Positions 45,839-55,929 of a stretch of 64,000 bases of DNA are shown here, one piece after another. Under the pieces are notes generated by a model, which was given only the letters and a program-made list of their open reading frames with translations, searched no databases and was not told the DNA's origin. The number at the start of each line of letters is the position of its first letter. Positions within the stretch are counted from its first letter, which is position 1. Position numbers and translations under genes: made by a program. Location: assembly GCA_947502265.1 (NCBI GenBank), contig CANMZB010000001.1, positions 310,001-374,000 on the forward strand, given 5' to 3'. The DNA comes from an uncultured Sulfitobacter sp. GTDB taxonomy: Bacteria > Pseudomonadota > Alphaproteobacteria > Rhodobacterales > Rhodobacteraceae.

Positions 45839-47806
45839 ATGATTACAGAGCTCGGACATTTCGCCCTTTTGCTCGCCTTTGGCGTGGCCCTGATTCAAAT
45901 GGTGGTGCCTATGGTGGGCGCTGCCAAGGGGTGGCCGGGCTGGATGGCTGTAGCCGAACCGGCGGCGGGGATTCAATTGGTTCTTGTCGGGGCTGCTTTT
46001 GGCGCGTTGATGTGGGCGTTCATCACGTCTGACTTCAGCCTTGCGGTGGTGGTCTCCAATAGCCACTCGATGAAGCCGATGCTGTATAAAATCAGCGGAA
46101 CATGGGGCAATCACGAAGGTTCCATGCTTTTGTGGGTGTTCATTGTGGCGCTCTTTGGTGCGATGGCTGCGTGGTTTGGCGGGCAATTGCCGGCCTCCTT
46201 GCGCGCACGGGTGCTGAGCGTTCAGGCCGCGATTGCTGTCGCTTTCCTTGCGTTTATCCTGCTTACGTCAAATCCGTTTGCGCGCCTTGCGGTGCCGCCG
46301 TTTGATGGTCAGGATCTCAACCCGCTGCTGCAAGACCCCGGTTTGGCGTTCCATCCGCCGTTTCTGTATCTGGGATATGTCGGCCTAAGCATGGCGTTCA
46401 GTTTTGCAGTCGCGGCCCTGATCGAAGGGCGCGTGGATGCGGCGTGGGGCCGGTGGGTGCGCCCGTGGACCCTTGCCGCGTGGATTTTCCTGACCATCGG
46501 TATCGCGCTCGGCTCTTGGTGGGCCTATTACGAACTGGGCTGGGGCGGTTTCTGGTTCTGGGATCCGGTTGAAAACGCAAGCTTTATGCCTTGGCTGCTG
46601 GCCGCAGCGCTTTTGCATTCTGCCATTGTCGTAGAAAAGCGCGAGAGCCTGAAAAGCTGGACAATTCTTCTGGCGATCCTCGCTTTCGGCTTCTCGTTGA
46701 TCGGTACGTTTATTGTGCGCTCCGGGCTGCTGACATCGGTTCACGCCTTTGCAAATGATCCGGAGCGGGGCGTTTTCATCCTGCTGATCATGGCGGTTTT
46801 CATGGGTGGGGCGCTGGTGCTGTTTGCTTTGCGCGCGGGCGCTTTGGAGGCCAAGGGCGTGTTCAGCATTGCAAGTCGCGAAAGCGCGCTGGTGCTGAAC
46901 AACCTGCTGCTGGCTGTTGCGTGTTTCGTGGTGTTTGTCGGGACGATGTGGCCCTTGCTGGCCGAGATGTTCTTTGATCGTAAACTCAGCGTCGGGCCAC
47001 CGTTCTTTAACGCAGCCTTCACACCTTTCATGATAGCGCTCGGTATCGTTCTTCCGGTGGGCTCGGCCTTGCCCTGGAAGCGTGCCAATCTGGCGCGCGC
47101 GCTGTGGCCGTTGCGCTATGCTTTTGCCCTGTCTCTGGCCATTGGCGGGCTTGTCTGGGCGATGCAAACGGGCCGTAGCCTGATCGGGCCTGTCGGGATG
47201 TTCCTTGCCGCATGGATATTGATGGGCACGGTTGTCGATCTGATGCAACGCACGGGGCGCGGGCCAAACCGGCTGCGCCGTCTGGTACGGTTGCCGCGCG
47301 CCGATTGGGGCAAGGCCACGGCACATTCGGGCCTTGGTGTCACCATGATGGGCATTGCGGGGCTGACTGCATGGACAGTTGAGGACATTCAGGTGGCGCA
47401 GATCGACGTTCCGTTCGAAGTGGCGGGGTACGAGATGACCCTGCGGAGCGTGACACAGGGGAACGGGCCGAATTACGTTGTCACTACCGGCGAAATCGAC
47501 GTGTCGAAAGAAGGGAAATTCATCGCAACGCTTGCGCCTGAGAAACGGTTTTATCCAGTCGCGCAAATGCCAACGACCGAAGCCGCTATCCACCAGAACC
47601 TTGCCCGCGATCTATACCTTGTCATCGGCGATGAACAGACGAACGGGGGCTGGGCGATCCGTACCTATATCAAGGTGATGACCAACTGGATATGGATCGG
47701 TTGCGGGTTGATGTCCCTTGGCGGGCTTCTGAGCCTGAGCGATCGTCGTTTCCGCGTTGCCGGGGGGGCGCGCAAGCCACGTCAACAACCGGTGCCGGCA
47801 GAATGA
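45839..47806 (+). CDS. ccmF: Cytochrome c heme lyase subunit CcmF
   Basis: A 655-residue polytopic membrane protein that transfers heme from CcmE to apocytochrome c. The WWD domain reads ELGWGGFWFWDPVENASFMPWL (around residue 238), and conserved histidines occur near HSMKP, FHPPFLY and VHAFA. About fifteen membrane helices are expected. It overlaps ccmH by 4 bases. The endolysin/holin pair lies upstream, between ccmE and this gene. Confidence 0.96.
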   Translation: MITELGHFALLLAFGVALIQMVVPMVGAAKGWPGWMAVAEPAAGIQLVLVGAAFGALMWAFITSDFSLAVVVSNSHSMKPMLYKISGTWGNHEGSMLLWVFIVALFGAMAAWFGGQLPASLRARVLSVQAAIAVAFLAFILLTSNPFARLAVPPFDGQDLNPLLQDPGLAFHPPFLYLGYVGLSMAFSFAVAALIEGRVDAAWGRWVRPWTLAAWIFLTIGIALGSWWAYYELGWGGFWFWDPVENASFMPWLLAAALLHSAIVVEKRESLKSWTILLAILAFGFSLIGTFIVRSGLLTSVHAFANDPERGVFILLIMAVFMGGALVLFALRAGALEAKGVFSIASRESALVLNNLLLAVACFVVFVGTMWPLLAEMFFDRKLSVGPPFFNAAFTPFMIALGIVLPVGSALPWKRANLARALWPLRYAFALSLAIGGLVWAMQTGRSLIGPVGMFLAAWILMGTVVDLMQRTGRGPNRLRRLVRLPRADWGKATAHSGLGVTMMGIAGLTAWTVEDIQVAQIDVPFEVAGYEMTLRSVTQGNGPNYVVTTGEIDVSKEGKFIATLAPEKRFYPVAQMPTTEAAIHQNLARDLYLVIGDEQTNGGWAIRTYIKVMTNWIWIGCGLMSLGGLLSLSDRRFRVAGGARKPRQQPVPAE

Positions 47807-48255
47807 AACGGCTTTTCCTGATCCTGATGCTGCTGGCCAGCCCTTTGACCGCGGTTCAGCCCGACGAAATTCTGGATGATCCGGTGCTGGAATCGCGCGC
47901 GCGGGAATTGTCCAAAGGCCTGCGCTGTCTTGTGTGCCGCAACGAGAGCATCGACGAGAGCAATGCGTCGCTGGCCCGTGACCTGCGCATCTTGTTGCGC
48001 GACCGTTTGGTGGCGGGTGACACAGACGAGGAAGCCGTCGGATTTATCGTGTCCCGCTATGGCGAATATGTTTTGCTGAACCCGCCAATCGGCGGTGCCA
48101 ACTGGATTCTGTGGGGCGCAGGCCCGTTTATGCTGTTACTGGCGGGCGGCTTGGGGGCGGTGTATCTGCGCGGGCGCAGCCGCGCCGCGGCACCGCAGGA
48201 TGCAGGTTTGAGCGACGATGAGGCTGCGCGCCTTCGCGAGATCCTGAACAAGTAA
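47803..48255 (+). CDS. ccmH: Cytochrome c maturation protein CcmH (CycL)
   Basis: A 150-residue periplasmic thiol reductase that keeps the CxxCH of apocytochrome c reduced. It has a signal sequence, the LRCLVCRNESI motif (Cys42, Cys45), and one C-terminal membrane helix (about 105-125). The ATG lies in the ATGA overlap with ccmF. ccmG and ccmI are not in the window. Confidence 0.94.
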   Translation: MKRLFLILMLLASPLTAVQPDEILDDPVLESRARELSKGLRCLVCRNESIDESNASLARDLRILLRDRLVAGDTDEEAVGFIVSRYGEYVLLNPPIGGANWILWGAGPFMLLLAGGLGAVYLRGRSRAAAPQDAGLSDDEAARLREILNK

Positions 48256-48331
48256 CGCGCCGTAGTTCTGGCGACGACAGACGGGTATGTTAAGCTCCCT
48301 TAAAATCGAATTTCGAGGGGGGCCGCGCGCC

Positions 48332-49108
48332 ATGGAATATCAGACAATCACGTACGAACTGAATGACGGTCTTGCCATTGTCACGATGAACCGGGCGGAC
48401 AAGTACAATGCGATGACAGCGCAGATGCGCGCCGAAATCGAACACGCTTTTGTTCAGGCCGCGGGTGAAGCGCGGGTGGTTGTGATCACGGGGGCGGGCA
48501 AAGCGTTTTGTGCCGGTCAGGATCTGGCCGATGGCGGTTCCGCCGCCAAGCTGGATCTTGAACGGACGCTGCGCGATGAATACGCGCCGATGCTGCGGGC
48601 TATCGTAAATTGCCCCGTCCCGACCATCGCTGCGGTGAATGGCGCGGCAGCGGGGGCAGGGGCGAACCTTGCGCTTGCGACCGACGTGGTTTTTGCCACC
48701 GAGAGCGCCTATTTCCTTCAGGCATTTACCCGGATCGGCCTGATCCCCGATGCTGGCGGTACCTATATGCTGCCGCGCCAGATGGGCATGGCCAAAGCGA
48801 TGGGGGCCGCCCTTTTTGCCGACAAAATCAGTGCGCGTCAGGCGGATGACTGGGGTATGATCTGGGAAGCGGTCGAGGACCACAGATTCGACGCGCATTG
48901 GCGTGAAAAGGCGGCTCATCTGGCCGCAGGGCCAACGGCGGCCTACACGGCGGTCAAGGATGTGATCCGCGCAGGTTGGGACAACAGCTTTGAGGAGCAG
49001 CTCACCCTTGAGGCCCAAGAGCAAGGAAAATGCGGCAAATCGCGTGATTTCAAAGAAGGTGTTCTGGCCTTCATGCAAAAACGCCCCGCGACATTCGAGG
49101 GGCGTTGA
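48332..49108 (+). CDS. PaaG-like enoyl-CoA hydratase/isomerase
   Basis: A 258-residue crotonase-fold enzyme. GKAFCAGQDL builds the oxyanion hole with NGAAAGAGAN. Of the two acids of classical hydratases, the first is replaced by Asn (AGAGAN), and the second is Asp140 (IGLIPDAGGTY), which is the pattern of PaaG, the 1,2-epoxyphenylacetyl-CoA isomerase. The name is therefore probable, but no other paa genes are here. The start ATG at 48332 is chosen; the upstream frame is poor. The gene lies just downstream of the ccm genes on the same strand. Confidence 0.85.
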   Translation: MEYQTITYELNDGLAIVTMNRADKYNAMTAQMRAEIEHAFVQAAGEARVVVITGAGKAFCAGQDLADGGSAAKLDLERTLRDEYAPMLRAIVNCPVPTIAAVNGAAAGAGANLALATDVVFATESAYFLQAFTRIGLIPDAGGTYMLPRQMGMAKAMGAALFADKISARQADDWGMIWEAVEDHRFDAHWREKAAHLAAGPTAAYTAVKDVIRAGWDNSFEEQLTLEAQEQGKCGKSRDFKEGVLAFMQKRPATFEGR

Positions 49109-49144
49109 TCGGGGCGGATTCTCAGCTTTTTCGAAAGCGCATGG

Positions 49145-49450
49145 CTAATCGTGGACGCTTCGTTCGACCAGTACCACGTCGGAAACACATGGCACTTTGC
49201 CCGATGCTTTCGCGATAACGGCAACGGCGATTCCGTTTGCCAAAACGGTGTGGACTGTTCCGGAAACCTGTTTGATCGTAATTTCCGGCGGTTGTTCACC
49301 TTCGTCGTAGACAACTGCGATGTGATCAAATCCTGCGTCAGTATCGGGAATAAGGGCACCTTGCGGGCCTTTTTCGTACCGTGCGGTTAGTGGCATCAGG
49401 CTTTTGGCCTGGGACCACTCATAACGGGAGTTTCGGGGGGGGGGCGTCAT
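49145..49450 (-). CDS. Small protein of unknown function, start within a C10 tract
   Basis: A 101-residue protein, not recognised. It starts ATG at 49450 with AGGAG upstream. Codons 3-6 are a run of ten Cs (49435-49444), giving Pro-Pro-Pro-Arg; another run of seven Cs lies in the spacer between the ribosome-binding site and the start. The rest (YEKGPQGALIPDTDAGFDHIAVVYDEGEQPPEITIK) looks like a small beta protein. An internal ATG at codon 19 (49396) would bypass the tract. The gene is alone between the PaaG-like gene and a second small gene. Confidence 0.6.
   Translation of the reverse strand: MTPPPRNSRYEWSQAKSLMPLTARYEKGPQGALIPDTDAGFDHIAVVYDEGEQPPEITIKQVSGTVHTVLANGIAVAVIAKASGKVPCVSDVVLVERSVHD
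49435..49444 (-). repeat. Homopolymer tract of ten C at a gene start
   Basis: Ten consecutive G on the plus strand, reading as C10 right after codon 2 of the small gene. One of only two such 10-base tracts noticed in the window. Slippage would shift the frame at codon 3. Confidence 0.6.
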
Positions 49451-49513
49451 TTTGGGGGGGCTCCTGTGTGCGCAGTATTCCCGCAGGGAAGTTTCTTACT
49501 CTGCGGGGGCTGA

Positions 49514-49720
49514 TCAGACTTGGGTGGCAACACTTGCTGGTTTGAACATGCTTTCCACAATGCACTGCGGGGTCAGGGTGATGTCTTCGAGCGATCCGCC
49601 ATCGCGCAGCGCGGCCATCTCGTTAAGATTGAGCGACAGGCCACCAAACACAGCGTCATCGTCGCTGAAATCGAACCCGAGATGGGCTATCGGCAGCGCA
49701 AGTCCATGTGACATCATCAT
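49514..49720 (-). CDS. Small protein of unknown function
   Basis: A 68-residue protein beginning MMMSHGLALPIAHLGFDFSDDDAVFGGLSLNLNEMAALRDGG. AGGGA lies upstream of the ATG triplets, and the amino-acid make-up (aspartate-rich, no repeats, codon use like that of its neighbours) is that of a real gene. It is short enough to be missed by annotation. No family is recognised. It lies 63 bases upstream of the C10 gene on the same strand and may form an operon with it. Confidence 0.55.
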   Translation of the reverse strand: MMMSHGLALPIAHLGFDFSDDDAVFGGLSLNLNEMAALRDGGSLEDITLTPQCIVESMFKPASVATQV

Positions 49721-50094
49721 AGCAAATTCCCTGTGCGTGCGTTGTTAACGTCGAGTAGCACAGTCTTTTTGCAGCCGGTCAAGAGGCTGACAATGATTGT
49801 GGAGCTGAGCGAAACAATGACATATTCCCGCCCTTTTTGGATACTCTCTGCCCGAAATAAGGCGAAAACGACGTAAACAATCACGTTGGTACAGGATGAT
49901 TATATTGACCATCTCCGGGCCACCTAAGCGGTCATTTGGTGATTCTCCACGTTATGGTTTTGCCAACAGAGTTTGCTTAGATGCTGACACACAAGCAGAC
50001 GAGTTGGATAATGGGACGGGGCAGTTGCTTTTCAATTGTGGCGGGAGATGCCCTGCTTTCGCCACATTCTGCGGAATGCACCGGCCCGGAATGC
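49721..50094. other. Gene-free stretch
   Basis: About 370 bases between a small gene and the gltA terminator. The composition is a little more A/T-rich than the flanks. No credible gene or RNA fold is seen; a 149-codon plus-strand frame starting here at 49896 is an antisense shadow of gltA in its later part. Confidence 0.5.
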
Positions 50095-50123
50095 AAAACG
50101 CCCGGGAGATTTCCCCCCGGGCG
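50095..50123 (-). terminator. Terminator of gltA
   Basis: Stem CGCCCGGG (50099-50106) / CCCGGGCG (50116-50123), 9-base loop, four As on the plus strand giving a T-run on the minus strand. It lies 30 bases after the gltA stop. Confidence 0.75.
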
Positions 50124-50153
50124 AAAAGCTATTTTTCAGATACCTTGCGGATC

Positions 50154-51449
50154 TTAACGTTTCTCGATGTCCACATACGAGCGCTCTGTCTCGCCGAGAT
50201 ACAGTTGGCGGGGACGACCGATCTTGAGCTGCGGGTCGTTGAGCTGTTCTTTCCATTGCGAAATCCAGCCGACGGTCCGCGCCAGCGCAAAAATCGGTGT
50301 GAACATCGACGTGGGGAAACCCATCGCCTCAAGGATGATCCCTGAATAGAAGTCCACATTCGGGAACAGCTTCTTGTCGGCGAAATACGGATCTTCCAGC
50401 GCCTGTTTTTCCAGCTCTTTAGCGACTTGCAGGACCGGGTTGTTTTCGATGCCCAGCAGTTCGAGCACCTCGTCGGCCGATTGCTTCATCACGGTCGCGC
50501 GCGGATCGAAGTTTTTGTAAACGCGGTGGCCAAAGCCCATCAGGCGGAACGGATCGTCCTTGTCCTTGGCACGGGCGATGAACTCGGGGATGCGGTCCGG
50601 TGTCCCGATCTCTTTGAGCATTTCGAGGCAGGCCTGGTTTGCACCTCCATGCGCAGGCCCCCAAAGGCAAGCGATGCCGGCGGCAATGCAGGCAAACGGG
50701 TTTGCACCCGAGGAGGACGCGAGGCGCACGGTGGAGGTGGACGCGTTTTGCTCGTGGTCGGCGTGAAGCGTAAAGATGCGGTCCATCGCACGGCTGAGAA
50801 CCGGATTGACGACATAATCCTCGGCAGGGACGGCAAAGCACATGCGCAGGAAGTTCGATGCGTAGTCCAGATCGTTGCGTGGATAGACGAACGGTTGACC
50901 GATGGTGTATTTATACGCCATCGCCGCGATCGTCGGCATCTTCGCGATCAGACGGATCGAGGCCACTTCGCGCTGGAATTCGTCGTTAATGTCGGTGGAA
51001 TCATGATAGAATGCGGACATCGCACCCACAACACCGACCATAACGGCCATCGGATGCGCATCGCGACGGAAGCCGCGGAAGAAGTGGATCATCTGTTCGT
51101 GGATCATGGTGTGATTGGTCACCAGCGCCTCGAATTTTTCGAGCTCCGTGGGCGAGGGCAGGTTGCCGTACAGCAGCAGATAAGACACTTCGAGATAATG
51201 GGATTTTTCTGCCAACTCGCCGATCGGGTAGCCACGGTGGAGCAATATGCCCTTGTCGCCATCAATGAAGGTGATCGTGCTGTCGCAGGACGCGGTAGAG
51301 GTAAAGCCGGGATCATAGGTGAACACCCCTGCCTGGCCGTAAAGCTTGCGAATGTCGATAACGTCGGGTCCGGTGGTGGGGGCGAACATCGGAAGATCGA
51401 CGGTCTTGTCACCAATGGTCAGCTTTGCGGTTCTGGTCTCTTCGGCCAT
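50154..51449 (-). CDS. gltA: Citrate synthase
   Basis: A 431-residue enzyme that condenses acetyl-CoA and oxaloacetate. [13 protein letters not shown] and [14 protein letters not shown] carry the catalytic histidines, and the catalytic Asp lies in the FPNVDFYSG segment. The length fits the type II, NADH-sensitive, hexameric class. The ATG at 51449 has AAGGGA eight bases upstream; the longer upstream frame is unrelated. gltX lies upstream on the same strand. Confidence 0.96.
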   Translation of the reverse strand: MAEETRTAKLTIGDKTVDLPMFAPTTGPDVIDIRKLYGQAGVFTYDPGFTSTASCDSTITFIDGDKGILLHRGYPIGELAEKSHYLEVSYLLLYGNLPSPTELEKFEALVTNHTMIHEQMIHFFRGFRRDAHPMAVMVGVVGAMSAFYHDSTDINDEFQREVASIRLIAKMPTIAAMAYKYTIGQPFVYPRNDLDYASNFLRMCFAVPAEDYVVNPVLSRAMDRIFTLHADHEQNASTSTVRLASSSGANPFACIAAGIACLWGPAHGGANQACLEMLKEIGTPDRIPEFIARAKDKDDPFRLMGFGHRVYKNFDPRATVMKQSADEVLELLGIENNPVLQVAKELEKQALEDPYFADKKLFPNVDFYSGIILEAMGFPTSMFTPIFALARTVGWISQWKEQLNDPQLKIGRPRQLYLGETERSYVDIEKR

Positions 51450-51584
51450 ACATGGTTCCCTTCTAGGTTGGCTTGGAGCGGTTGTCCCCGCCCTTGGCGC
51501 GCCCCGTTTTGTCAAAAGCACGGATTGGGGACGTGCGTGTCTTCTTTTGTCTATCGTACCCTCAATGACAGATCTATGTCTGTC

Positions 51585-52985
51585 TCAGGCAGCGGCTTCC
51601 GTGAGGCGGGCAAGGGTCTCTTCACGGCCCAATACCAGCATCATATCGAAAACCGAAGGTGTTACAGCGCGCCCTGCAAGGGCTGCGCGCAGTGGCCCGG
51701 CCAGTTTTCCGAATTTGGTGTCCTTCTCAGCGGCAAATCCGTTCAGCACCTTTTCGAGCGTTTCTCGCTTCCAGCTAGCATCTTGCAGGTGCGGCGTCAA
51801 TTCTCCCAGCATACCACGGGATACCGAATCCAGTGATTTTGCTGCTTTCGCGTCCATCTCTATTGGACGGGAAGTTAAAATAAAGTGACCTTTATCAAGG
51901 AGTTCTGGAAATGTTTTGGCGCGCTCCTTAAGGCAATACATGGCGCGCTCCAACCCGTCCGCCTGTGCCGGTGTCAGGGCCGGTTCATTTGCGGCCGCCA
52001 GATAGCCTTCTATTTCGTGCCGCAGTGCGGCATCATCGGTGGTCGCGATATGCTGGCCGCAGATGTTTTCAAGCTTCTTGAGATCGAATTGCGCGGGGCT
52101 TTTGCGGATGCCGTCGATGTCGAACCATTCCTTTGCTTGCGCATCGCTAAAGAACTCGTCGTCTCCGTGGCTCCAGCCAAGTCGTGCGAGATAATTGCGC
52201 ATGCCCGCCGCCGGATAGCCCATCACCTGATATTCCTGTGCCCCCAGCGCGCCGTGCCGTTTGCTGAGCTTTTTGCCGTCAGGCCCGTGGATCAGCGGAA
52301 TATGGGCCCAAACGGGAACGTCCCACCCCATGCCATGATAGATCATCATCTGGCGGGCGGCGTTGTTCAGGTGGTCGTCGCCTCGAATCACATGGGTGAC
52401 GCCCATATCGTGATCGTCGACCACCACGGCCAACATATAGACGGGCGAGCCGTCAGAGCGCAGCAGGATCATGTCGTCCAACTGTGCATTGTCGATGGTC
52501 ACGTCGCCCTGAACGCTATCACGGATCACAGTTTGGCCGCTGTCGGGAGCCTTGATCCGGATCACGAAAGGCGCGTCGGGGTGCGTCGCAGAATCCGCGT
52601 CACGCCAGGGCGAACGGTATAATGTGCTGCGCCCTGCGGCGCGGGCTTCTTCGCGCGCGGCGTCGATCTCTTCGGGCGTAGCAAAACACTTGAATGCGGC
52701 TCCTCTTTCCATAAGCAGGCGGGCAACTTCCACATGGCGCGGGGCTTGATCGTGCTGGCTTACAGCTTCGCCGTCATGGTCGAGACCCAGCCATTCAAGC
52801 CCCTGTAAAATTGCTGCTGTCGCCTCGGGGGTATAACGGACACGATCCGTATCCTCGATGCGCAGCAAAAACTTGCCACCGCGCCCGCGTGCATAAAGCC
52901 AGTTGAAAAGTGCCGTCCGCGCCCCGCCAATGTGCAGAAAACCGGTCGGCGAGGGCGCGAAACGCGTAACAACTTCAGAGCACAT
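51585..52985 (-). CDS. gltX: Glutamyl-tRNA synthetase
   Basis: A 466-residue class I tRNA synthetase. HIGG is at 18-21 and the KMSK-type motif is GKKLSKRHG. The anticodon-binding helical domain follows. AAGGATC stands six bases before the ATG at 52985 ([15 protein letters not shown]). Alphaproteobacteria often have two gltX genes, one of which also serves tRNA-Gln; which of the two this is cannot be told here. Confidence 0.95.
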   Translation of the reverse strand: MCSEVVTRFAPSPTGFLHIGGARTALFNWLYARGRGGKFLLRIEDTDRVRYTPEATAAILQGLEWLGLDHDGEAVSQHDQAPRHVEVARLLMERGAAFKCFATPEEIDAAREEARAAGRSTLYRSPWRDADSATHPDAPFVIRIKAPDSGQTVIRDSVQGDVTIDNAQLDDMILLRSDGSPVYMLAVVVDDHDMGVTHVIRGDDHLNNAARQMMIYHGMGWDVPVWAHIPLIHGPDGKKLSKRHGALGAQEYQVMGYPAAGMRNYLARLGWSHGDDEFFSDAQAKEWFDIDGIRKSPAQFDLKKLENICGQHIATTDDAALRHEIEGYLAAANEPALTPAQADGLERAMYCLKERAKTFPELLDKGHFILTSRPIEMDAKAAKSLDSVSRGMLGELTPHLQDASWKRETLEKVLNGFAAEKDTKFGKLAGPLRAALAGRAVTPSVFDMMLVLGREETLARLTEAAA

Positions 52986-53112
52986 ATCAAGATCCTTTCG
53001 GGCGGTCAGCAAGACGTGGCGAGGTTAACACTCAGGTCATGTTTACCATTTGGTAACCCATCGCAGCGTAATTTCAGGCCTGTTTATCCAGTGCAGCGAA
53101 CGGGGGCAAGCG

Positions 53113-55179
53113 ATGGTAATCGCGCGCGGTTTCACCACAATGATGCGCGCCCAGCGGGGCGCGTTATTTGGCTGGGTGCCGGTTTGTCTGGCGATTGGCA
53201 TCGGCAGCTATTTCCAGCTGAATTGGGAGCCGTCTTTGATGATGCTGGCGCGTGTCGCTGTATTGGCTCTGATCGCGGCAGGGCTGGCGCGCGCGCTGCC
53301 CGAAAGCGGGCGGCCATTTGCGGTGGCGACCATGCTGATTTGTGTTGGCGCGCTCCTTGCGGGTTTCCGGGCGCATCATGTCGCAGCACCTGTGCTGAAA
53401 TTCCGCTACTATGGCGGAATCGAAGGGCGGATCATCGCGATTGATCGCAGCCAGTCGGATGCGTTGCGTCTCACGCTTGATCGTGTGGTGCTGGAGCGTG
53501 TTCCGCCGGACCGGACGCCAACGCGGGTGCGCCTCTCGCTGCACGGGGATCGCGCGTTTGACATCACCCCCGCACCCGGCCTGCGGGTGATGGTGACGGG
53601 GCATCTGTCGCCACCTTCAGGACCGGTCGAGCCGGGCGGCTTCGACTTCCAGCGTCACGCATGGTTTGTCCGCCTTGGTGCTGTCGGGTACGCCCGCGCG
53701 CCGCTTATGGGGGTGTCGGAGGCTGTGGAAGGCCACGCCGGACTGGCCGTGCTCAGGCTGCGCATGGCGGCGTCACAGCGGATTCAGGATGTGCTGCCCG
53801 GCGACAGGGGCGGTTTTGCCGCAGCCATTACCACGGGTGATCGCTCTGCCATTTCACAAGGGGCGCTGGATGCTCTGCGCGCAAGCAATCTCGCGCATCT
53901 TCTTGCCATTTCGGGCCTGCACATGGGGTTGATGTCGGGGGTGGTTTTTGCCGTGTTGAGGATTGCGATTGCATTGGTGCCGCCGCTTGCCCTGCGCGTG
54001 CCTGCGCGCAGCATTGCTGCGGCGGGCGCGTTGATCGTGGCGGCGGGTTATCTTGCGTTGTCTGGCGGTAATGTCGCTACGCAGCGGGCGTTTGTGATGG
54101 TGGCGGTGGCGCTGTGCGCGCTGATGATCGGGCGGCGCGCGATCAGCCTGCGGGCGGTTGCGATTGCCGCGACCATCGTTCTGGTGCTGAGGCCCGAGGC
54201 GTTGATGGGGCCGGGATTCCAGATGTCTTTTGCCGCGACAACTGCCCTCGTGGCCGTGTTCGGTGTGCTGCGCGAGCGCGAAATCCCCTTGGGGGCGAAA
54301 TGGTTGCGGCCCGTGCTTAGCGTCGTGATTTCCTCGGCTGTTGCGGGGTTTGCCACAGCCCCAATTGCCGCCGCGCATTTCAACGCCATCGCGCAGTACG
54401 GTTTGCTTGCCAATCTCCTGTCGGTGCCGCTGATGGGAGTTTTGGTGATTCCGGCGGCTGTTGCGGCGGCGGTTCTTGCGCCGATCGGGCTAGAGGCTGT
54501 GGGTCTCTGGGTGATGGGGCTTGGCGTGCGCTGGATTTTGGGCGTGGCACATTTTGTCGCAGAACTGCCGCAGGCGCGCAGCTATGTCGTGGGGCCTGAT
54601 CCTGTGGTGCTGCCGTTGCTGGCTTTGGGCTTTCTCACGGTCCTTCTCTGGCAAGGGCGCGCGCGCTGGACCGGTTTTGCGGCGATGGTGGCGGCTTTTT
54701 TTCTTTGGGGTCAGACACATCGCCCGGATATTTTGATCGCGGACAGCGCGGCGCTGGTGGGGGTAATGACGCCAGATGGCCGTGCGCTGAGCAAGGATCG
54801 TGCGGGGGGATTCATCGCGCGCAACTGGCTTGAAAATGATGGCGATGGAAAGCCACAGATCGCAGCGGCTGCGCGCTGGAGCGGAGTCACCGATATTATT
54901 CATTTGTCAGGCAAGCGCGCAGTGGCGGCGTTCAAAGGATGTGTCAAAGGGCAGATTGTGGTCACGACTGTCGCGCTCGGGCGCGAGTTGCCATGTGTAG
55001 TGCATGATCCTGACACGCTGCGCCACACTGGTGCGCTGGCCTACCGGATCGGGCCGGAGGGGGCTTTCCTTCTGGACACTGCCCGCTCCGAATCAGGAGA
55101 CCGGTTGTGGACCCATTGGCCACCCGAGGACGCGCAGCCTCGTTATGTTGCGCGTCTCAACGACAAAGCGGATCAGTAA
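53113..55179 (+). CDS. comEC: DNA uptake channel protein ComEC/Rec2
   Basis: A 688-residue inner-membrane protein that imports single-stranded DNA. The competence domain has [19 protein letters not shown] and about ten helices. The N-terminal DUF4131 region is present. The C-terminal part (from about 535) lacks the HxHxDH zinc motif of full ComEC proteins and may be a degenerate metallo-beta-lactamase domain. ATG at 53113 is preferred over a TTG at 53050. ComEC is needed by recipient cells for gene transfer agent DNA in R. capsulatus, which fits the endolysin/holin pair nearby. It converges on lexA with a 7-base overlap. Confidence 0.92.
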   Translation: MVIARGFTTMMRAQRGALFGWVPVCLAIGIGSYFQLNWEPSLMMLARVAVLALIAAGLARALPESGRPFAVATMLICVGALLAGFRAHHVAAPVLKFRYYGGIEGRIIAIDRSQSDALRLTLDRVVLERVPPDRTPTRVRLSLHGDRAFDITPAPGLRVMVTGHLSPPSGPVEPGGFDFQRHAWFVRLGAVGYARAPLMGVSEAVEGHAGLAVLRLRMAASQRIQDVLPGDRGGFAAAITTGDRSAISQGALDALRASNLAHLLAISGLHMGLMSGVVFAVLRIAIALVPPLALRVPARSIAAAGALIVAAGYLALSGGNVATQRAFVMVAVALCALMIGRRAISLRAVAIAATIVLVLRPEALMGPGFQMSFAATTALVAVFGVLREREIPLGAKWLRPVLSVVISSAVAGFATAPIAAAHFNAIAQYGLLANLLSVPLMGVLVIPAAVAAAVLAPIGLEAVGLWVMGLGVRWILGVAHFVAELPQARSYVVGPDPVVLPLLALGFLTVLLWQGRARWTGFAAMVAAFFLWGQTHRPDILIADSAALVGVMTPDGRALSKDRAGGFIARNWLENDGDGKPQIAAAARWSGVTDIIHLSGKRAVAAFKGCVKGQIVVTTVALGRELPCVVHDPDTLRHTGALAYRIGPEGAFLLDTARSESGDRLWTHWPPEDAQPRYVARLNDKADQ

Positions 55180-55865
55180 GAGCGGATCAACCCGACAAGC
55201 CGACCTTGCACCTTGACCTGGTCGGCGGGGAACACGCGGGTTTCATAGGCGGGATTTGCCGCTTCGAGCGCGATTGAACTGCCACGCCGCTTGAAACGTT
55301 TCAGGGTCGCTTCCTGATCGTCCACCAAAGCCACAACAATATCGCCGTCGTCGGCCACAACCGTTTCGCGGATTACCACGACGTCGCCGTCGTTGATCCC
55401 CGCCTCGATCATCGAATCGCCTTTGACTTCAAGCGCGTAATGCGCCCCGGCCCCCGCCAGCATTGCGTTGGGCACAGTGACCCCGTGCGAGCGCTGGTTG
55501 ATCGCTTCGATAGGGACACCGGCGGCGATTTTACCCATTACCGGCAGTTCGGTAGCTTCGATCGTTCTGAGCGGCAGTGCGCCTGCGGGGGGGGCTGTGT
55601 CAGGCCGATCGCCATCAATAACCTTCGGGGTGAAGCCGTTTCCGCCCATGCTGTCGGGCAGTTTGACCACCTCGATGGCGCGCGCGCGATGCGCCAGACG
55701 GCGGATGAACCCCCGCTCTTCGAGCGCAGTAATCAGCCGGTGAATTCCTGACTTGGACCGCAGGTCAAGGGCCACCTTCATTTCGTCGAAGCTGGGCGGC
55801 ACACCGTCGCGCTGCACCCGTTTGTGAATGAATGCCAGCAGATCGAGTTGCTTTTTGGTCAGCAT
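55173..55865 (-). CDS. lexA: SOS repressor LexA
   Basis: A 230-residue repressor. The N-terminal winged helix includes [19 protein letters not shown] (38-56). The self-cleavage site is Ala115-Gly116 (KIAAGVP), and the catalytic pair is Ser151 (GDSM) and Lys189. A linker contains an 8-C run. A box GTTC-N7-GTTC lies 33-47 bases upstream of the ATG at 55865, as expected for autoregulation. Confidence 0.95.
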   Translation of the reverse strand: MLTKKQLDLLAFIHKRVQRDGVPPSFDEMKVALDLRSKSGIHRLITALEERGFIRRLAHRARAIEVVKLPDSMGGNGFTPKVIDGDRPDTAPPAGALPLRTIEATELPVMGKIAAGVPIEAINQRSHGVTVPNAMLAGAGAHYALEVKGDSMIEAGINDGDVVVIRETVVADDGDIVVALVDDQEATLKRFKRRGSSIALEAANPAYETRVFPADQVKVQGRLVGLIRSY

Positions 55866-55897
55866 AGCACGTCCTTTATCCCGATTTATCATGTTTT

Positions 55898-55912
55898 GTT
55901 CTAGGGATGTTC
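55898..55912. promoter_or_regulatory. LexA (SOS) box
   Basis: GTTCTAGGGATGTTC fits the alphaproteobacterial direct-repeat SOS box GTTC-N7-GTTC exactly. It lies upstream of lexA and before the moeA stop on the other side, so LexA binding there would repress lexA. Confidence 0.85.
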
Positions 55913-55929
55913 TGGGTTTGTGTCAACGC

